Program-made: the position numbers and the translations under genes | Notes under the pieces: generated by a model | Databases searched by the model: none | The model's input: the letters and a program-made list of their open reading frames with translations, nothing else | What the model was told of the DNA's origin: nothing | Assembly (NCBI RefSeq): GCF_022832435.1 | Contig: NZ_JALHLF010000019.1 | Coordinates: forward strand, 283 to 50,990 | Reading direction: 5' to 3' | Source of the DNA: Novosphingobium organovorum | GTDB lineage: Bacteria; Pseudomonadota; Alphaproteobacteria; Sphingomonadales; Sphingomonadaceae | Length of the DNA: 50,708 nucleotides | Shown: piece by piece, positions 40,436 to 49,069 of the stretch | Numbering within the stretch: the stretch's first letter is position 1 | Layout: every line of letters starts with the position of its first letter

Positions 40436-42478
40436 GTGAAGTCAGCTCTCGCCTTTGGCGCGTCGATGTCCGTCGTGGCGATTGCCGCAGCCGCGCCGCT
40501 TGAAGCGCGCGCGCAAGACGCCGACGAGGGTGCCGACGCCCCGGCGATCGAAACCAACCAGATCATCGTCTGGGGGGAGAAAACCCGGCGCACCGTGCGC
40601 GACACCGCCTCCAGCCTGGTGGTCGATACCGCGGAGGACATCCGCCATTCCGCAGGCAGCTTCACCGTCGACGACCTGCTCGATTCGATCCCCAACATCG
40701 TTTCCATCGAACCGGGCAACGATGCGCCGGCGGTGCGCGGGGTGGACGGAACCGGCCCGGCAAGCGGGGCGAACGCCTTTCTGGCGGGCACCCGCCCGCG
40801 TCTCAACTATCAGGTCGATGGCCGCACGCTCACCTTCAACGAAGCCGTGTTCGGACTGTCCAGCCTCTGGGACGTCGACCAGGTCGAAGTCTATCGCGGG
40901 CCGCAATCGACCTTGCAGGGGCGCAACGCGATTGCCGGCGTCATCTCGGTGCACACCGCATCGCCAACTTTCGACTGGCACGGCGCGGCGCGCGCGGTGG
41001 TGGGCAACCGCGACGAAGTGCAGCTGGCCGGGGCTCTGGGCGGCCCGATCATCGATGGCCTTGCCGCGTTCCGGGTGAGCGCGGACTGGCAAAAGAGCCA
41101 GAGCTACATCGATTTTGCCGCTTACGACGGTGTCTCCAATCCCGGAAAATCGGACCTGAAGTCCTATCGCGGCAAGCTTCTCCTGACCCCGGCGGCCGGT
41201 CTGCGCTCGACCTGGACGCTGTCCTATCAGGACGGTCGCCAGCCGCAGGCCGAGCAAGTCAAGCAACCCTACAGCGCGCACGTAGCCCAGGCATCCGCGA
41301 TGCCGGTCTTCCGCTCGCGCACGACCACCCTGCTGTCGGACACCAGCTACGAACTGTCCGACAATGTGACCCTGCAGGCCTACCTGTCCGGGGCGGACTT
41401 TCGGGTCGATCGCCTGTCGGCCTCCGGCACCGGCAACCTGCGGATCGATGGCATGGAATATGTCGTCCAGCCGTTCGTGCGCCTGCGCTCGAACGACGAT
41501 CGCGTTTCCGGCTTCGTCGCCGCCTACGTCTTTCGCACCCATCAGGACGAGACGATCGACCTGTTCGGCGGCGGCAGCTGGCACGATGAAACCGCAACCA
41601 CGGCAGCCTTCGGCGAAGTGACGGTGGCCGCCACGTCGCGCCTTTCCGTGATCCTGGGCGCGCGCTACGAAGAGGAAAAGCGCGACCGGGTCGGCAGTGC
41701 GGGCGTCTTTTCCACCGACTTTCATGAAACCTACCGCGAGTTCCTGCCCAAGGCGAGCCTGTCCTTTCAGGTCTCGGACGACGTGACCGTGGGGGCGAGC
41801 GCCGGGCGGGCCTACAACGCCGGTGGCGCGGGCATCACCTTCGCCTCGCCCTATGTCGAATACACCTACGACCCCGAATACGTCTGGAGCTTCGAAGGCT
41901 TCCTGCGCACCAACCTCGCCAGCAACGTCAGCCTCAACGCCAACGTCTTCTACAGCCTCTACACCAACATGCAGCTGCCCTTTTACCTCAGCAGCCTGTC
42001 GACGATCATCGCCAATGCGCAAAAGGCAAGCACCTATGGTGCGGAGCTGGCGCTGGACTGGCGCTGGGGCGAGAAGAACCGGATCTACGCGTCCGCCGGT
42101 GCGCTCAGGACACGGATCGACGAATATTCGCAGCAGGATCTGGTCGGCAACGACCTTCCCCGCGCGCCCGCCTTCAGCGCGGCGGCCGGCTTCGTGCTTT
42201 CGCCCGACGGGCATTTCGAGCTGAGCGGCGACGTGCGCTATTCCGACGCCTACTATTCGGACATCCTCAACACCGCCCGCGCCAGGGTCGATCCCTATGC
42301 CGTGGTCAATGGTCAGGTGGCCTACGACTTCGGGAAGGCGCGGGTCTTCCTGGCGGTGCGTAACCTGCTCAATTCCGGCCCGCCGATCCTCTATTACACC
42401 GGCACCACGGCCTCGGCCGACTACGCCACCCTGCTCCAGCCGCGCAAGATCAGCGCGGGTGTCGAAGTGCGCTTCTGA
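40436..42478 (+). CDS. TonB-dependent siderophore-type receptor
   Basis: This 680-aa outer-membrane receptor has a signal peptide (KSALAFGASMSVVAIAAAAPLEARAQ, about 1-26), TonB-box-like QIIVWG, plug motifs VEVYRGPQSTLQGRNAIAGVISVHT and a barrel ending SAGVEVRF. I chose the GTG at 40436, just after GGAGGA; another in-frame GTG lies 30 bp earlier. It is followed by a PepSY membrane protein gene after 14 bp, the classic siderophore receptor plus reductase pairing, so a ferric siderophore is the likely ligand. Confidence 0.92.
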   Translation: MKSALAFGASMSVVAIAAAAPLEARAQDADEGADAPAIETNQIIVWGEKTRRTVRDTASSLVVDTAEDIRHSAGSFTVDDLLDSIPNIVSIEPGNDAPAVRGVDGTGPASGANAFLAGTRPRLNYQVDGRTLTFNEAVFGLSSLWDVDQVEVYRGPQSTLQGRNAIAGVISVHTASPTFDWHGAARAVVGNRDEVQLAGALGGPIIDGLAAFRVSADWQKSQSYIDFAAYDGVSNPGKSDLKSYRGKLLLTPAAGLRSTWTLSYQDGRQPQAEQVKQPYSAHVAQASAMPVFRSRTTTLLSDTSYELSDNVTLQAYLSGADFRVDRLSASGTGNLRIDGMEYVVQPFVRLRSNDDRVSGFVAAYVFRTHQDETIDLFGGGSWHDETATTAAFGEVTVAATSRLSVILGARYEEEKRDRVGSAGVFSTDFHETYREFLPKASLSFQVSDDVTVGASAGRAYNAGGAGITFASPYVEYTYDPEYVWSFEGFLRTNLASNVSLNANVFYSLYTNMQLPFYLSSLSTIIANAQKASTYGAELALDWRWGEKNRIYASAGALRTRIDEYSQQDLVGNDLPRAPAFSAAAGFVLSPDGHFELSGDVRYSDAYYSDILNTARARVDPYAVVNGQVAYDFGKARVFLAVRNLLNSGPPILYYTGTTASADYATLLQPRKISAGVEVRF

Positions 42479-42492
42479 ACCGGGGCGCGGCC

Positions 42493-43650
42493 ATGGCCTC
42501 CTCTCCCCGATCTCTGCGGATCTGGTCCTGGCTGCACACCTGGAGCGGCCTTGCCTGCACCGGCTTCCTGCTGCTGCTGTGCCTGACCGGGTTGCCCCTG
42601 ATCTTCCATCAGGAGATCGATGCCCTGACACGGGCTCCGCAGCGGACGCAGGGGCAAGCGCTGGAACACCGCGCGGCGAACGCGCCCGACCTCGACGCGA
42701 TGGTGCGCTCCGCCCTCGACACCCGGCCGGGCTGGAAGCCGATGTTCCTGCTGTGGGACGATGAACGCCCGCTCATCAACCTGGTCATCGCGCCTTCGCT
42801 CCACGCGCAGGAAAGCGAGGTGCAGATCCTCCCTTTCGATGCGCGCAGCGGCGCAAGGCTCACCGCGCCCCCGTCGAACGAGGGGGTCATGGCGTTCCTG
42901 CTGGACCTGCATTCAAGCCTCCTGCTGGGGCCGCTGGGCACCTATTTCCTCGCCCTGATCGGCCTGCTCTTTGCCCTGTGCCTGGTCTCGGGCGTGGTGG
43001 TCTACGCCCCGTTCATGCGCCATCTGGCCTTCGGTTCGATCCGCAAGCGACGAAGCGCGCGGATCAAATGGCTCGACGGGCACAACATGGTCGGCATGGT
43101 CACGCTGGGATGGCTTGGCGTGGTCACGCTCTCGGGCATCCTGCTCACGCTGGCCGGGCCAATCCAGACCTACTGGAAGCAGACCGAACTTGCCGACATG
43201 GTGCGCGCCTACAAGGGACAGGGCGCCGTCGAACAGCCGGTTTCGGCCAACGCGGTCCACGCCGAAATCCGGCGCACACTTCCCGATGCGCGCATCGCCT
43301 TCATCGCCTGGCCCGATGGCCCGGCCAGCACGGCGCATCATTTCATGGTGGCCCTGTCCGGGGACACGCCGCTCACATCGCACACGATCGAAGCCGCGCT
43401 GGTCGATGCCCGCAGCGGCAGACTGACCCGCGTTCTGCAGAGCCCCTGGTATCTCAAAGCGCTCTTTCTCTCGATCCCGCTGCATTTCGGCGATTACGCC
43501 AGCCTGCCCCTGAAGATCATCTGGGCGCTGTTCGACCTCGCGGCCATCCTGCTGCTTGGCACGGGGCTCTATCTGTGGGGGACCAAACGCGCGCGCCGCA
43601 CACGCCGGACCTTGCCCGCAACACCCCACGCCCGGATCGCCCCGACATGA
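42493..43650 (+). CDS. PepSY-domain membrane protein (siderophore-iron reductase-like)
   Basis: This 385-aa inner-membrane protein has four main membrane segments and PepSY domains between them. Membrane-associated histidines are His15 (WLHTWSG), His39 (IFHQE), His140 (LDLHSSL), His197 (LDGHNMVG) and a later SIPLHFGDY, the pattern of heme-binding PepSY_TM reductases such as FoxB and FpvG. It would reduce siderophore-bound iron from the periplasm. It lies 14 bp after the receptor gene, and its stop overlaps the next small gene (ATGA). Confidence 0.9.
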   Translation: MASSPRSLRIWSWLHTWSGLACTGFLLLLCLTGLPLIFHQEIDALTRAPQRTQGQALEHRAANAPDLDAMVRSALDTRPGWKPMFLLWDDERPLINLVIAPSLHAQESEVQILPFDARSGARLTAPPSNEGVMAFLLDLHSSLLLGPLGTYFLALIGLLFALCLVSGVVVYAPFMRHLAFGSIRKRRSARIKWLDGHNMVGMVTLGWLGVVTLSGILLTLAGPIQTYWKQTELADMVRAYKGQGAVEQPVSANAVHAEIRRTLPDARIAFIAWPDGPASTAHHFMVALSGDTPLTSHTIEAALVDARSGRLTRVLQSPWYLKALFLSIPLHFGDYASLPLKIIWALFDLAAILLLGTGLYLWGTKRARRTRRTLPATPHARIAPT

Positions 43651-43841
43651 CGCAAAAAAAGCCCGCCAAAGCCAGACGCAGCGGATGGCAGATCTATCGC
43701 CCGGCCCTGGCGCTCGGCGGCCTCAGCCTCCTGGGGCTGGGCCTGGCGCTGCTGGGTGACGGGCTGTACGATCTGGCATCCTGGGTCATCCTTGGCGCCA
43801 CGCTGGCGAGCATGCCCTACTTCTGGAACCGGCCGAGCTGA
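43647..43841 (+). CDS. Small membrane protein of siderophore operon
   Basis: This 64-aa protein has a basic N-terminus (MTQKKPAKARRSGW) and two hydrophobic helices (about 18-37 and 40-58), ending YFWNRPS. The ATG overlaps the PepSY gene stop, so it is translationally coupled. I do not recognise a family; short two-helix proteins often accompany PepSY reductases and may be subunits. Confidence 0.7.
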   Translation: MTQKKPAKARRSGWQIYRPALALGGLSLLGLGLALLGDGLYDLASWVILGATLASMPYFWNRPS

Positions 43842-43848
43842 CGATGCT

Positions 43849-44649
43849 TCACTCGGACTGCATCTTGCGAATCATTCTGAGCACCGCGCGGCGCGGGAGG
43901 AAGGGGAGCAGCCGCACGAGCTGGCGCTGCGTGCGGGTCATGCCGGTGATGATCTCGAGCTTGCCCGCCAGCATGGCCTCGTAGCCTTCCTGCGCGACCA
44001 CGCGCGCCGAGCTGGCGTGGGCGAAGAGATCGAGCCGCTGCATACCCGAGGTCGCGCCGAATTCGGTATCGACCGGGCCTGGCATCATCACCGTCACGCG
44101 AACCGCGGTCTCGCGCAGTTCCTCGGCGATCGCGTTGCTGAACGAGCGCACATAGGCCTTGGACGCGAAATAGACCGCCTGCATCGGCCCCGGCGTCAGC
44201 GCCGCGCTCGAGGCGACGTTGAGCACGCGCCCGGCGTTGCGCGCCACCAGATCGGGCAGGAACAGACGGGTGAGCGCGGTCAGGGCGACCATGTTGACCT
44301 GCATCATCGCGCGGTCCGCCGCCCAGTCGCGCTGGTCGAACCGCCCCAGTCCGCCAAAACCGGCGTTATTGCACAGATATTCGACCGTGATCGCCTCCGC
44401 CCTGACCCGCTCGTAGATGCGCTGCGGCGCGCCGTCGTCGGCGAGGTCTTCGGCCAGCACCAGCACCGCGATGCCGTGCGCGGCTTCGAGTTCGGCGGCC
44501 AGCGCCTGCAGCCGGTCGAGCCGACGCGCGACGAGCACGAGATCGCCACCACGCCCGGCATGGATGCGGGCAAGTTGCGCGCCGATGCCGCTCGAGGCTC
44601 CGGTGATGAGGGCGGTTCCCGGTCTGGGCGTAGCTCCCGGTATGGGCAT
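43849..44649 (-). CDS. Classical short-chain dehydrogenase
   Basis: This 266-aa SDR has TGASSGIG (cofactor), NNAGFGG, catalytic Ser in NVASSAAL and the YFASK (YxxxK) pair, so it should be active. The C-terminus is basic and hydrophobic (LVRLLPFLPRRAVLRMIRKMQSE), as in membrane-associated SDRs of lipid or retinol type (DltE-like). The start ATG at 44649 lies 45 bp from a palindromic operator. It is divergent from a TetR gene, which presumably represses it. Substrate is unknown. Confidence 0.9.
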   Translation of the reverse strand: MPIPGATPRPGTALITGASSGIGAQLARIHAGRGGDLVLVARRLDRLQALAAELEAAHGIAVLVLAEDLADDGAPQRIYERVRAEAITVEYLCNNAGFGGLGRFDQRDWAADRAMMQVNMVALTALTRLFLPDLVARNAGRVLNVASSAALTPGPMQAVYFASKAYVRSFSNAIAEELRETAVRVTVMMPGPVDTEFGATSGMQRLDLFAHASSARVVAQEGYEAMLAGKLEIITGMTRTQRQLVRLLPFLPRRAVLRMIRKMQSE

Positions 44650-44693
44650 GGCAGGCGTCTCCTCGGGTGGTCCGGCAGATCGAAGTCTTCACT

Positions 44694-44711
44694 TGATGAC
44701 TTAAGTCATCA
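44694..44711. promoter_or_regulatory. Perfect 18-bp palindrome, TetR operator
   Basis: TGATGACTTAAGTCATCA is fully symmetric and continues with AC/GT pairs after one mismatch on each side. It lies between the divergent SDR and TetR genes, 17 bp before the TetR ATG at 44729. This is the standard layout for a TetR repressor controlling itself and its neighbour. Confidence 0.8.
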
Positions 44712-44728
44712 TGTGTTGAGTTACAAGC

Positions 44729-45349
44729 ATGACGACCCGCGAACGCCCCGCTCGCCCCCGCAACGCCCAGGCAACCAAGGACGCCATCGCCAAGGCGGCA
44801 CGACGACTGTTCGTGCAACAGGGCTACGACCGGACGGGCCTGCGCGAAATCGCCGGGGCGGCGGACGTCGACCCGGCGATGATCGCGCGCTATTTCGGCT
44901 CCAAGCGGGCGCTCTTCGCGCAGACCGTCCTGCCCCTGCTCGACGCGGAAATCCTGCTGACGCCGGACGCCGGGCACTGGCCCCAGCAGGTGGCACGCCT
45001 GGCGGTCGACCCCGCTCCGGTGCACAAGCGGGACATCGACCCGACCGGAGCGCTGCTGCTCTCGATCGCCAGCCGCGAGGTCGCCCCGATGATCGTCGAG
45101 GCGCTCGGCCACAACGCGGTCGCCCCGCTGGCCCGACACCTTCGCGCCCATGCTGGCCCGCCAGCCGCCGATGCGGATGGCCGCGAGGATGGCACCCTGA
45201 ACGCCGCCTTCGCGCTGGCCATGCTGCTGGGCTTCGACGCGCTCTACCGGATCGCCCCGCTCGATGCCTTGCGCAAGGCGGACCCGGACCAGTTGCGCGA
45301 CAAGCTCGCCGCCGTACTCGACGCCATCGTCTCGCCGCCCGCGCGCTGA
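44729..45349 (+). CDS. TetR-family repressor
   Basis: This 206-aa regulator has the TetR HTH at about 15-60 (TKDAIAKAARRLFVQQGYDRTGLREIAGAADVDPAMIARYFGSKRALFAQ) read in continuous alignment; the family signature YFGSK is intact. The C-terminal ligand domain is divergent, as usual (TetR_C_17-like feel, low certainty). A perfect palindrome upstream is its likely operator. The divergent SDR suggests it responds to that enzyme's substrate, for example an aldehyde or lipid. Confidence 0.9.
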   Translation: MTTRERPARPRNAQATKDAIAKAARRLFVQQGYDRTGLREIAGAADVDPAMIARYFGSKRALFAQTVLPLLDAEILLTPDAGHWPQQVARLAVDPAPVHKRDIDPTGALLLSIASREVAPMIVEALGHNAVAPLARHLRAHAGPPAADADGREDGTLNAAFALAMLLGFDALYRIAPLDALRKADPDQLRDKLAAVLDAIVSPPAR

Positions 45350-45406
45350 TCGCCGCGCCCGGACAAAGGGTCGGCCCGCCGCGTCGGAAGGCTATCGCCA
45401 CCGACG

Positions 45407-45730
45407 TCACCACGCCCGCTCCGGCGAGGCTTCCCCTTGCCGCCCTGCCCCTTGCTGAAATTGGGCTGGAGCCGCGCGGCCCGGATACATGGACCCGGTC
45501 AGGCCGGTATCGAACCTCGTGTTCGGGACGAGCGCTGCGGCATAGTCCGCGATGAGGTCGAGCTCCATGTTCGCCCCGCCAAACGTGCCCCAGCCCGACA
45601 GATTGGAGGCCCAGGTTCCGACATGAAGCCCGCTTTCGTGGTCAAGCTCGACTCCGGCCTGCGCCGGCACGAAAGGGGCAAGAGCCACGGCCAGTGCGAC
45701 CGGGACAAGGGCGATTTGAAACGATTCCAT
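45407..45730 (-). pseudogene. TorF-family outer-membrane protein remnant
   Basis: The frame encodes a signal peptide (MESFQIALVPVALAVALAPFVPAQ) joined directly to the TorF-family core DHESGLHVGTWASNLSGWGTF and GGANMELDLIADY, then LTGSMYPG followed by unrelated sequence. Intact members are about 230-270 aa and have some 30-40 residues between the signal peptide and the ESG motif plus a long C-terminal barrel; both are missing. It is therefore an internally deleted, C-terminally truncated relic. A Glu near the start and weak local coding signal agree with decay. Confidence 0.75.
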
Positions 45731-45872
45731 GGGGATCTTTCGGAAAGCCGGAAAACATCTCCGCAGCGACGGTGCAGAGGCGCTACGGCGTTCGGGTACG
45801 GCCCTGGCGCGGCGGACGGGGCGCGAAGGCCTGCGATGCGCTCCAGCGCCCTGAGGCGCGCCGTCTCACGCC

Positions 45873-46148
45873 TCACGCCGCGCGGGACGCCCAGTGACCG
45901 GGGAGCGGAACCTGGCGCCACAGGCCAGGCCCCACGACGAGGAGCAGCATGCCCGCCACCAGCAACAGCCAGTCAAGCGTGCACAGCCCCAGTTCGGATA
46001 GCTGCCGCGCCAGCTGCGCGGGGGCGGGAGGATGGCCGTGGAAGCGATGAAAGAGCCGATCGGTCACGCCCCCGGCCAGGCCGAGCAGCGCGGCGCCGCA
46101 CAGGCGAAGAGCACGTTTTGCAATGGGTTTGTGGTGCCACGGTAGCAT
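45873..46148 (-). CDS. Small two-helix membrane protein
   Basis: This 91-aa protein has two hydrophobic stretches (about 15-30 and 55-75; LDWLLLVAGMLLLVVGPGLW), His-rich MLPWHHKP at the start and RLFHRFHGHPP between helices. AAAGGGGG upstream of the ATG supports translation. I do not recognise the family. It is divergent from kup, with a 200-bp gap that contains an 8-bp inverted repeat. Confidence 0.6.
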   Translation of the reverse strand: MLPWHHKPIAKRALRLCGAALLGLAGGVTDRLFHRFHGHPPAPAQLARQLSELGLCTLDWLLLVAGMLLLVVGPGLWRQVPLPGHWASRAA

Positions 46149-46233
46149 GGAAGCCCCCTTTGAAGAGGCCCTCCAGCTATCGACGCCAGCATAGCAATTC
46201 GAGACGGCCAGCGCCGCGATCGCATTGAGATTT

Positions 46234-46289
46234 CATAGGATCGGGCGTCCCCACGGCGACACGCGCGAAAATCATACGCAAATCCTATG
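46234..46289. promoter_or_regulatory. Inverted repeat upstream of kup
   Basis: CATAGGAT (46234-46241) and ATCCTATG (46282-46289) are perfect 8-bp arms 40 bp apart, ending 59 bp before the kup ATG. They could mark paired operator half-sites or one long stem. The remaining intergenic DNA shows no gene. Confidence 0.4.
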
Positions 46290-46348
46290 CGCTCGCGCCT
46301 TTCCCTGCATGGAGTTCAAACGCGCATTCGTGGCATGGCGCCGCTGCG

Positions 46349-48322
46349 ATGCCCCACCAACGATCAGAACCGAGTCCGGCCAAACCGGCTCAAGCCACCC
46401 CGTCGTCCTCCCCGCCGCTAGCCCCGACCCGTGCCGTGCAGACCGAGGAACGATCCGGCCACGGCCCGAGCGGGCGCCTGGGAACGCTGGCTCTGGGCGC
46501 ACTGGGCGTGGTGTTCGGCGATATCGGCACCTCCCCGCTCTACGCGCTCAAGGAGAGTTTCGTCGGGCATCATCCGATGCTCGTCGATGCGCCCCACATA
46601 TTCGGTGTCCTCTCGCTGATATTCTGGACCATGACGATGATCGTCACGCTCAAGTACGTGTTCCTCGTCATGCGCGCCGACAACGAAGGCGAGGGCGGCT
46701 CGATGGCGCTTCTCGCGCTGCTCGACCGCAATCTCGCGCGCGGCCGCTGGCTTGGCCTGATGACCATGCTGGGCGTTGCGGCCACGGCGCTGTTCTATGG
46801 CGATGCCATCATCACCCCGGCCATCTCGGTGCTCTCGGCGGTGGAGGGGCTCACGGTCGTCGAACGCTCGCTGTCCGATCTGGTGCTGCCCATCACGATC
46901 CTCATCCTGGTTGCGCTCTTCGTCATCCAGAAGCACGGCACACAGCGGGTCGGCACGTTCTTCGGTCCGGTCATGGCGCTCTACTTCGTGGTTCTGGCGG
47001 TGCTGGGCGCGCACAACATCGTCGCGCGGCCCGGCATTCTGGGAGCCCTCAACCCCTGGTGGGGCTGGCACTTCTTCGCGCTCGATCCCGAAATGGCCTT
47101 TCTCGCGCTGGGCGCGGTCGTGCTCGCGGTGACCGGCGCCGAGGCGCTCTATGCCGACATGGGTCATTTCGGCCGCAAGGCGATCAGCCTGGCCTGGCTC
47201 TACGCGGCCTTCCCCTGCCTCATGCTCAACTATCTGGGCCAAGGGGCGCTGCTGCTCGCGCATCCCGAGGCGATCGACAATCCCTTCTTCCTGCTGGCTC
47301 CTGCCTGGGCGCGCCTGCCGCTTGTGGGTCTCGCCACGCTGGCGACGATCATCGCCAGCCAGGCGGTTATTTCGGGCGCCTTCTCGATCACCCGCCAGGC
47401 CGTGCAGCTGGGCTATCTGCCCCGGCTGCGCATCCTGCACACCAGCCCGACCGCCGAGGGCCAGGTCTATCTGCCGATCGTCAACTGGTCGCTGCTGGGC
47501 TTCGTCATCCTCCTCGTCCTCGCGTTTCGCTCCTCGACGAACCTTGCCGCGGCCTACGGGATCGCGGTGACCGGAACGATGGTCATCACCGCCTGCATGC
47601 TCGGCGTGCTCGCGCTCAAGGTCTGGCGCTGGCCCCCGGTTCTGGCGCTGGGCATGACCGCGCTGTTCCTGGTGATCGACTGTGCCTACTTCCTGTCCAA
47701 CGCCACCAAGCTGTTCGATGGGGGCTGGTTTCCGCTGCTCGTCGCGCTGGTGGCCTTCACGGTCCTGTCCACCTGGTCGACGGGACGCACGATCGTTCGC
47801 CGTTCGCTTGCCGGAGCCGGGATCGACCTCGACCTGTTCATCCGCTCGACCGCGCGTTCAGCCCGCCGGGTTCCGGGCACCGCGGTGTTTCTTTCCGCCA
47901 CGACCAGCGGCGTGCCCGCCGCGCTCATGCACAACATCAAGCACAACAAGGTGCTGCACGAGCGGGTCATCATCCTGACCGTCGCGACGCTGCCCACGCC
48001 GCATCTCGCGGGCGAGGCGCGGATCACCATCACCGACCACGGCGATGGTTTCTATCGCATCCTCCTGCGCCACGGTTTCCTCGAGGAGGTCGACATTCCC
48101 GCCCGGCTCCAGAGCATCGCAAGCTGCGGGAGCCCGATCGGCGGCATGACCACCAGCTATTTCCTCAGCCGGCAGACGCTCATCCCGTCCGAAAAGCCTG
48201 GCATGGCGATCTGGCGCGAGCGGCTGTTCGCCTGGATGACCCGCAACGCGGCAACGCCCATGGAGTTCTTCAACCTGCCGCCCAATCGCGTCGTGGAGCT
48301 GGGCTCGCAGCTCGAAATCTGA
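46349..48322 (+). CDS. kup: Kup-type potassium transporter
   Basis: This 657-aa low-affinity K+/H+ symporter has the signature GVVFGDIGTSPLYALKESF, about 12 membrane segments (YGDAIITPAISVLSAVEGL, LGAVVLAVTGAEALYADMGHFGRKAI) and a C-terminal cytoplasmic domain after about 480. A Pro/Ser-rich N-extension of about 40 residues precedes the family start, making it slightly longer than E. coli Kup (622). The ribosome site is weak. It converges on kdpE/kdpD, so both potassium genes end at a shared hairpin. Confidence 0.95.
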   Translation: MPHQRSEPSPAKPAQATPSSSPPLAPTRAVQTEERSGHGPSGRLGTLALGALGVVFGDIGTSPLYALKESFVGHHPMLVDAPHIFGVLSLIFWTMTMIVTLKYVFLVMRADNEGEGGSMALLALLDRNLARGRWLGLMTMLGVAATALFYGDAIITPAISVLSAVEGLTVVERSLSDLVLPITILILVALFVIQKHGTQRVGTFFGPVMALYFVVLAVLGAHNIVARPGILGALNPWWGWHFFALDPEMAFLALGAVVLAVTGAEALYADMGHFGRKAISLAWLYAAFPCLMLNYLGQGALLLAHPEAIDNPFFLLAPAWARLPLVGLATLATIIASQAVISGAFSITRQAVQLGYLPRLRILHTSPTAEGQVYLPIVNWSLLGFVILLVLAFRSSTNLAAAYGIAVTGTMVITACMLGVLALKVWRWPPVLALGMTALFLVIDCAYFLSNATKLFDGGWFPLLVALVAFTVLSTWSTGRTIVRRSLAGAGIDLDLFIRSTARSARRVPGTAVFLSATTSGVPAALMHNIKHNKVLHERVIILTVATLPTPHLAGEARITITDHGDGFYRILLRHGFLEEVDIPARLQSIASCGSPIGGMTTSYFLSRQTLIPSEKPGMAIWRERLFAWMTRNAATPMEFFNLPPNRVVELGSQLEI

Positions 48323-48352
48323 AGCGACGACGGCCCCCACGCCGTCGTCGCT
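48323..48352. terminator. Bidirectional terminator between kup and kdpE
   Basis: AGCGACGACGGC (48323-48334) and GCCGTCGTCGCT (48341-48352) form a perfect 12-bp stem with a 6-nt loop, starting on the base after the kup stop and 16 bp from the kdpE stop. It serves convergent transcripts; no T-run is present on either side. Confidence 0.7.
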
Positions 48353-48367
48353 GGGCGACCCCAAACC

Positions 48368-49069
48368 TCACTCGCTGTCCGCGTTCGACAGCAAGCGATA
48401 GCCGATCCCGATTTCATTGACGATCAGCGTCGGGCGCTGGGGATCGGCCTCGAGCTTCTGGCGCAGCGAGCGGATCAGCACGCGCAGGTATTCCACATGA
48501 CGCTCGTGATCGCGCGGCCAGACTTCGGCCATGATCTGCTGATGCGTGATGACCCGCCCCGGAAACCGCGCAAGCTGGGTCAGCGCGGTGTATTCCTTGG
48601 GGGTGAGGTGGACTTCTTCACCCGCGCGGGTGATGCGCCGTGCGACGAGATCGATCGTCACCGCGCCCGCGCGCAGCGTGCTCACCCCGCCCTCGCGCGT
48701 GGCCCGGTTGCGCAGCACCACCCGTAGCCGCGCGAGCAGTTCCTCGGTGTCGAAGGGCTTGGTCAGGTAATCGTCGGCGCCCAGGTCGAGCGCGGCGACC
48801 TTTTCTTCGGTTGCCTCGCGCGCCGAGACGATGATGAGCGTCGCATCGCTGCCCTGCTTGACGAGGGGAACCAGTTCGAGCCCGTCGCGATCGGGCAGCC
48901 CCAGATCGAGCAGGACGACTTCGGGCCGGTTCGCCTTGAGCGCGTCGAGCGCCTCGCGCGCGGTGCCCGCCTCCAGCGTGGCGTAATCGGCGCGCGCGCA
49001 GGCCGAGACGATAAGGCGGCGGATGGCCGGTTCATCGTCGACGACCAGCACCGTGTGGCGGTTCTTCAT
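48368..49069 (-). CDS. kdpE: KdpE response regulator
   Basis: This 233-aa OmpR-class regulator has the receiver domain with Asp11-Asp12, phosphorylation site Asp55 (VVLLDLGLPDRDG) and LTKPF, and a winged-helix C-domain (HLTPKEYTALTQLARFPGRVITHQQIMAEVWP, VNEIGIGYRL). The KdpE-like residues include EYLRVLIRSLRQKLE. GAGGA lies before the ATG. Its start overlaps the kdpD stop (ATGA). It would activate kdpFABC, which is not in this window, on low potassium. Confidence 0.93.
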   Translation of the reverse strand: MKNRHTVLVVDDEPAIRRLIVSACARADYATLEAGTAREALDALKANRPEVVLLDLGLPDRDGLELVPLVKQGSDATLIIVSAREATEEKVAALDLGADDYLTKPFDTEELLARLRVVLRNRATREGGVSTLRAGAVTIDLVARRITRAGEEVHLTPKEYTALTQLARFPGRVITHQQIMAEVWPRDHERHVEYLRVLIRSLRQKLEADPQRPTLIVNEIGIGYRLLSNADSE

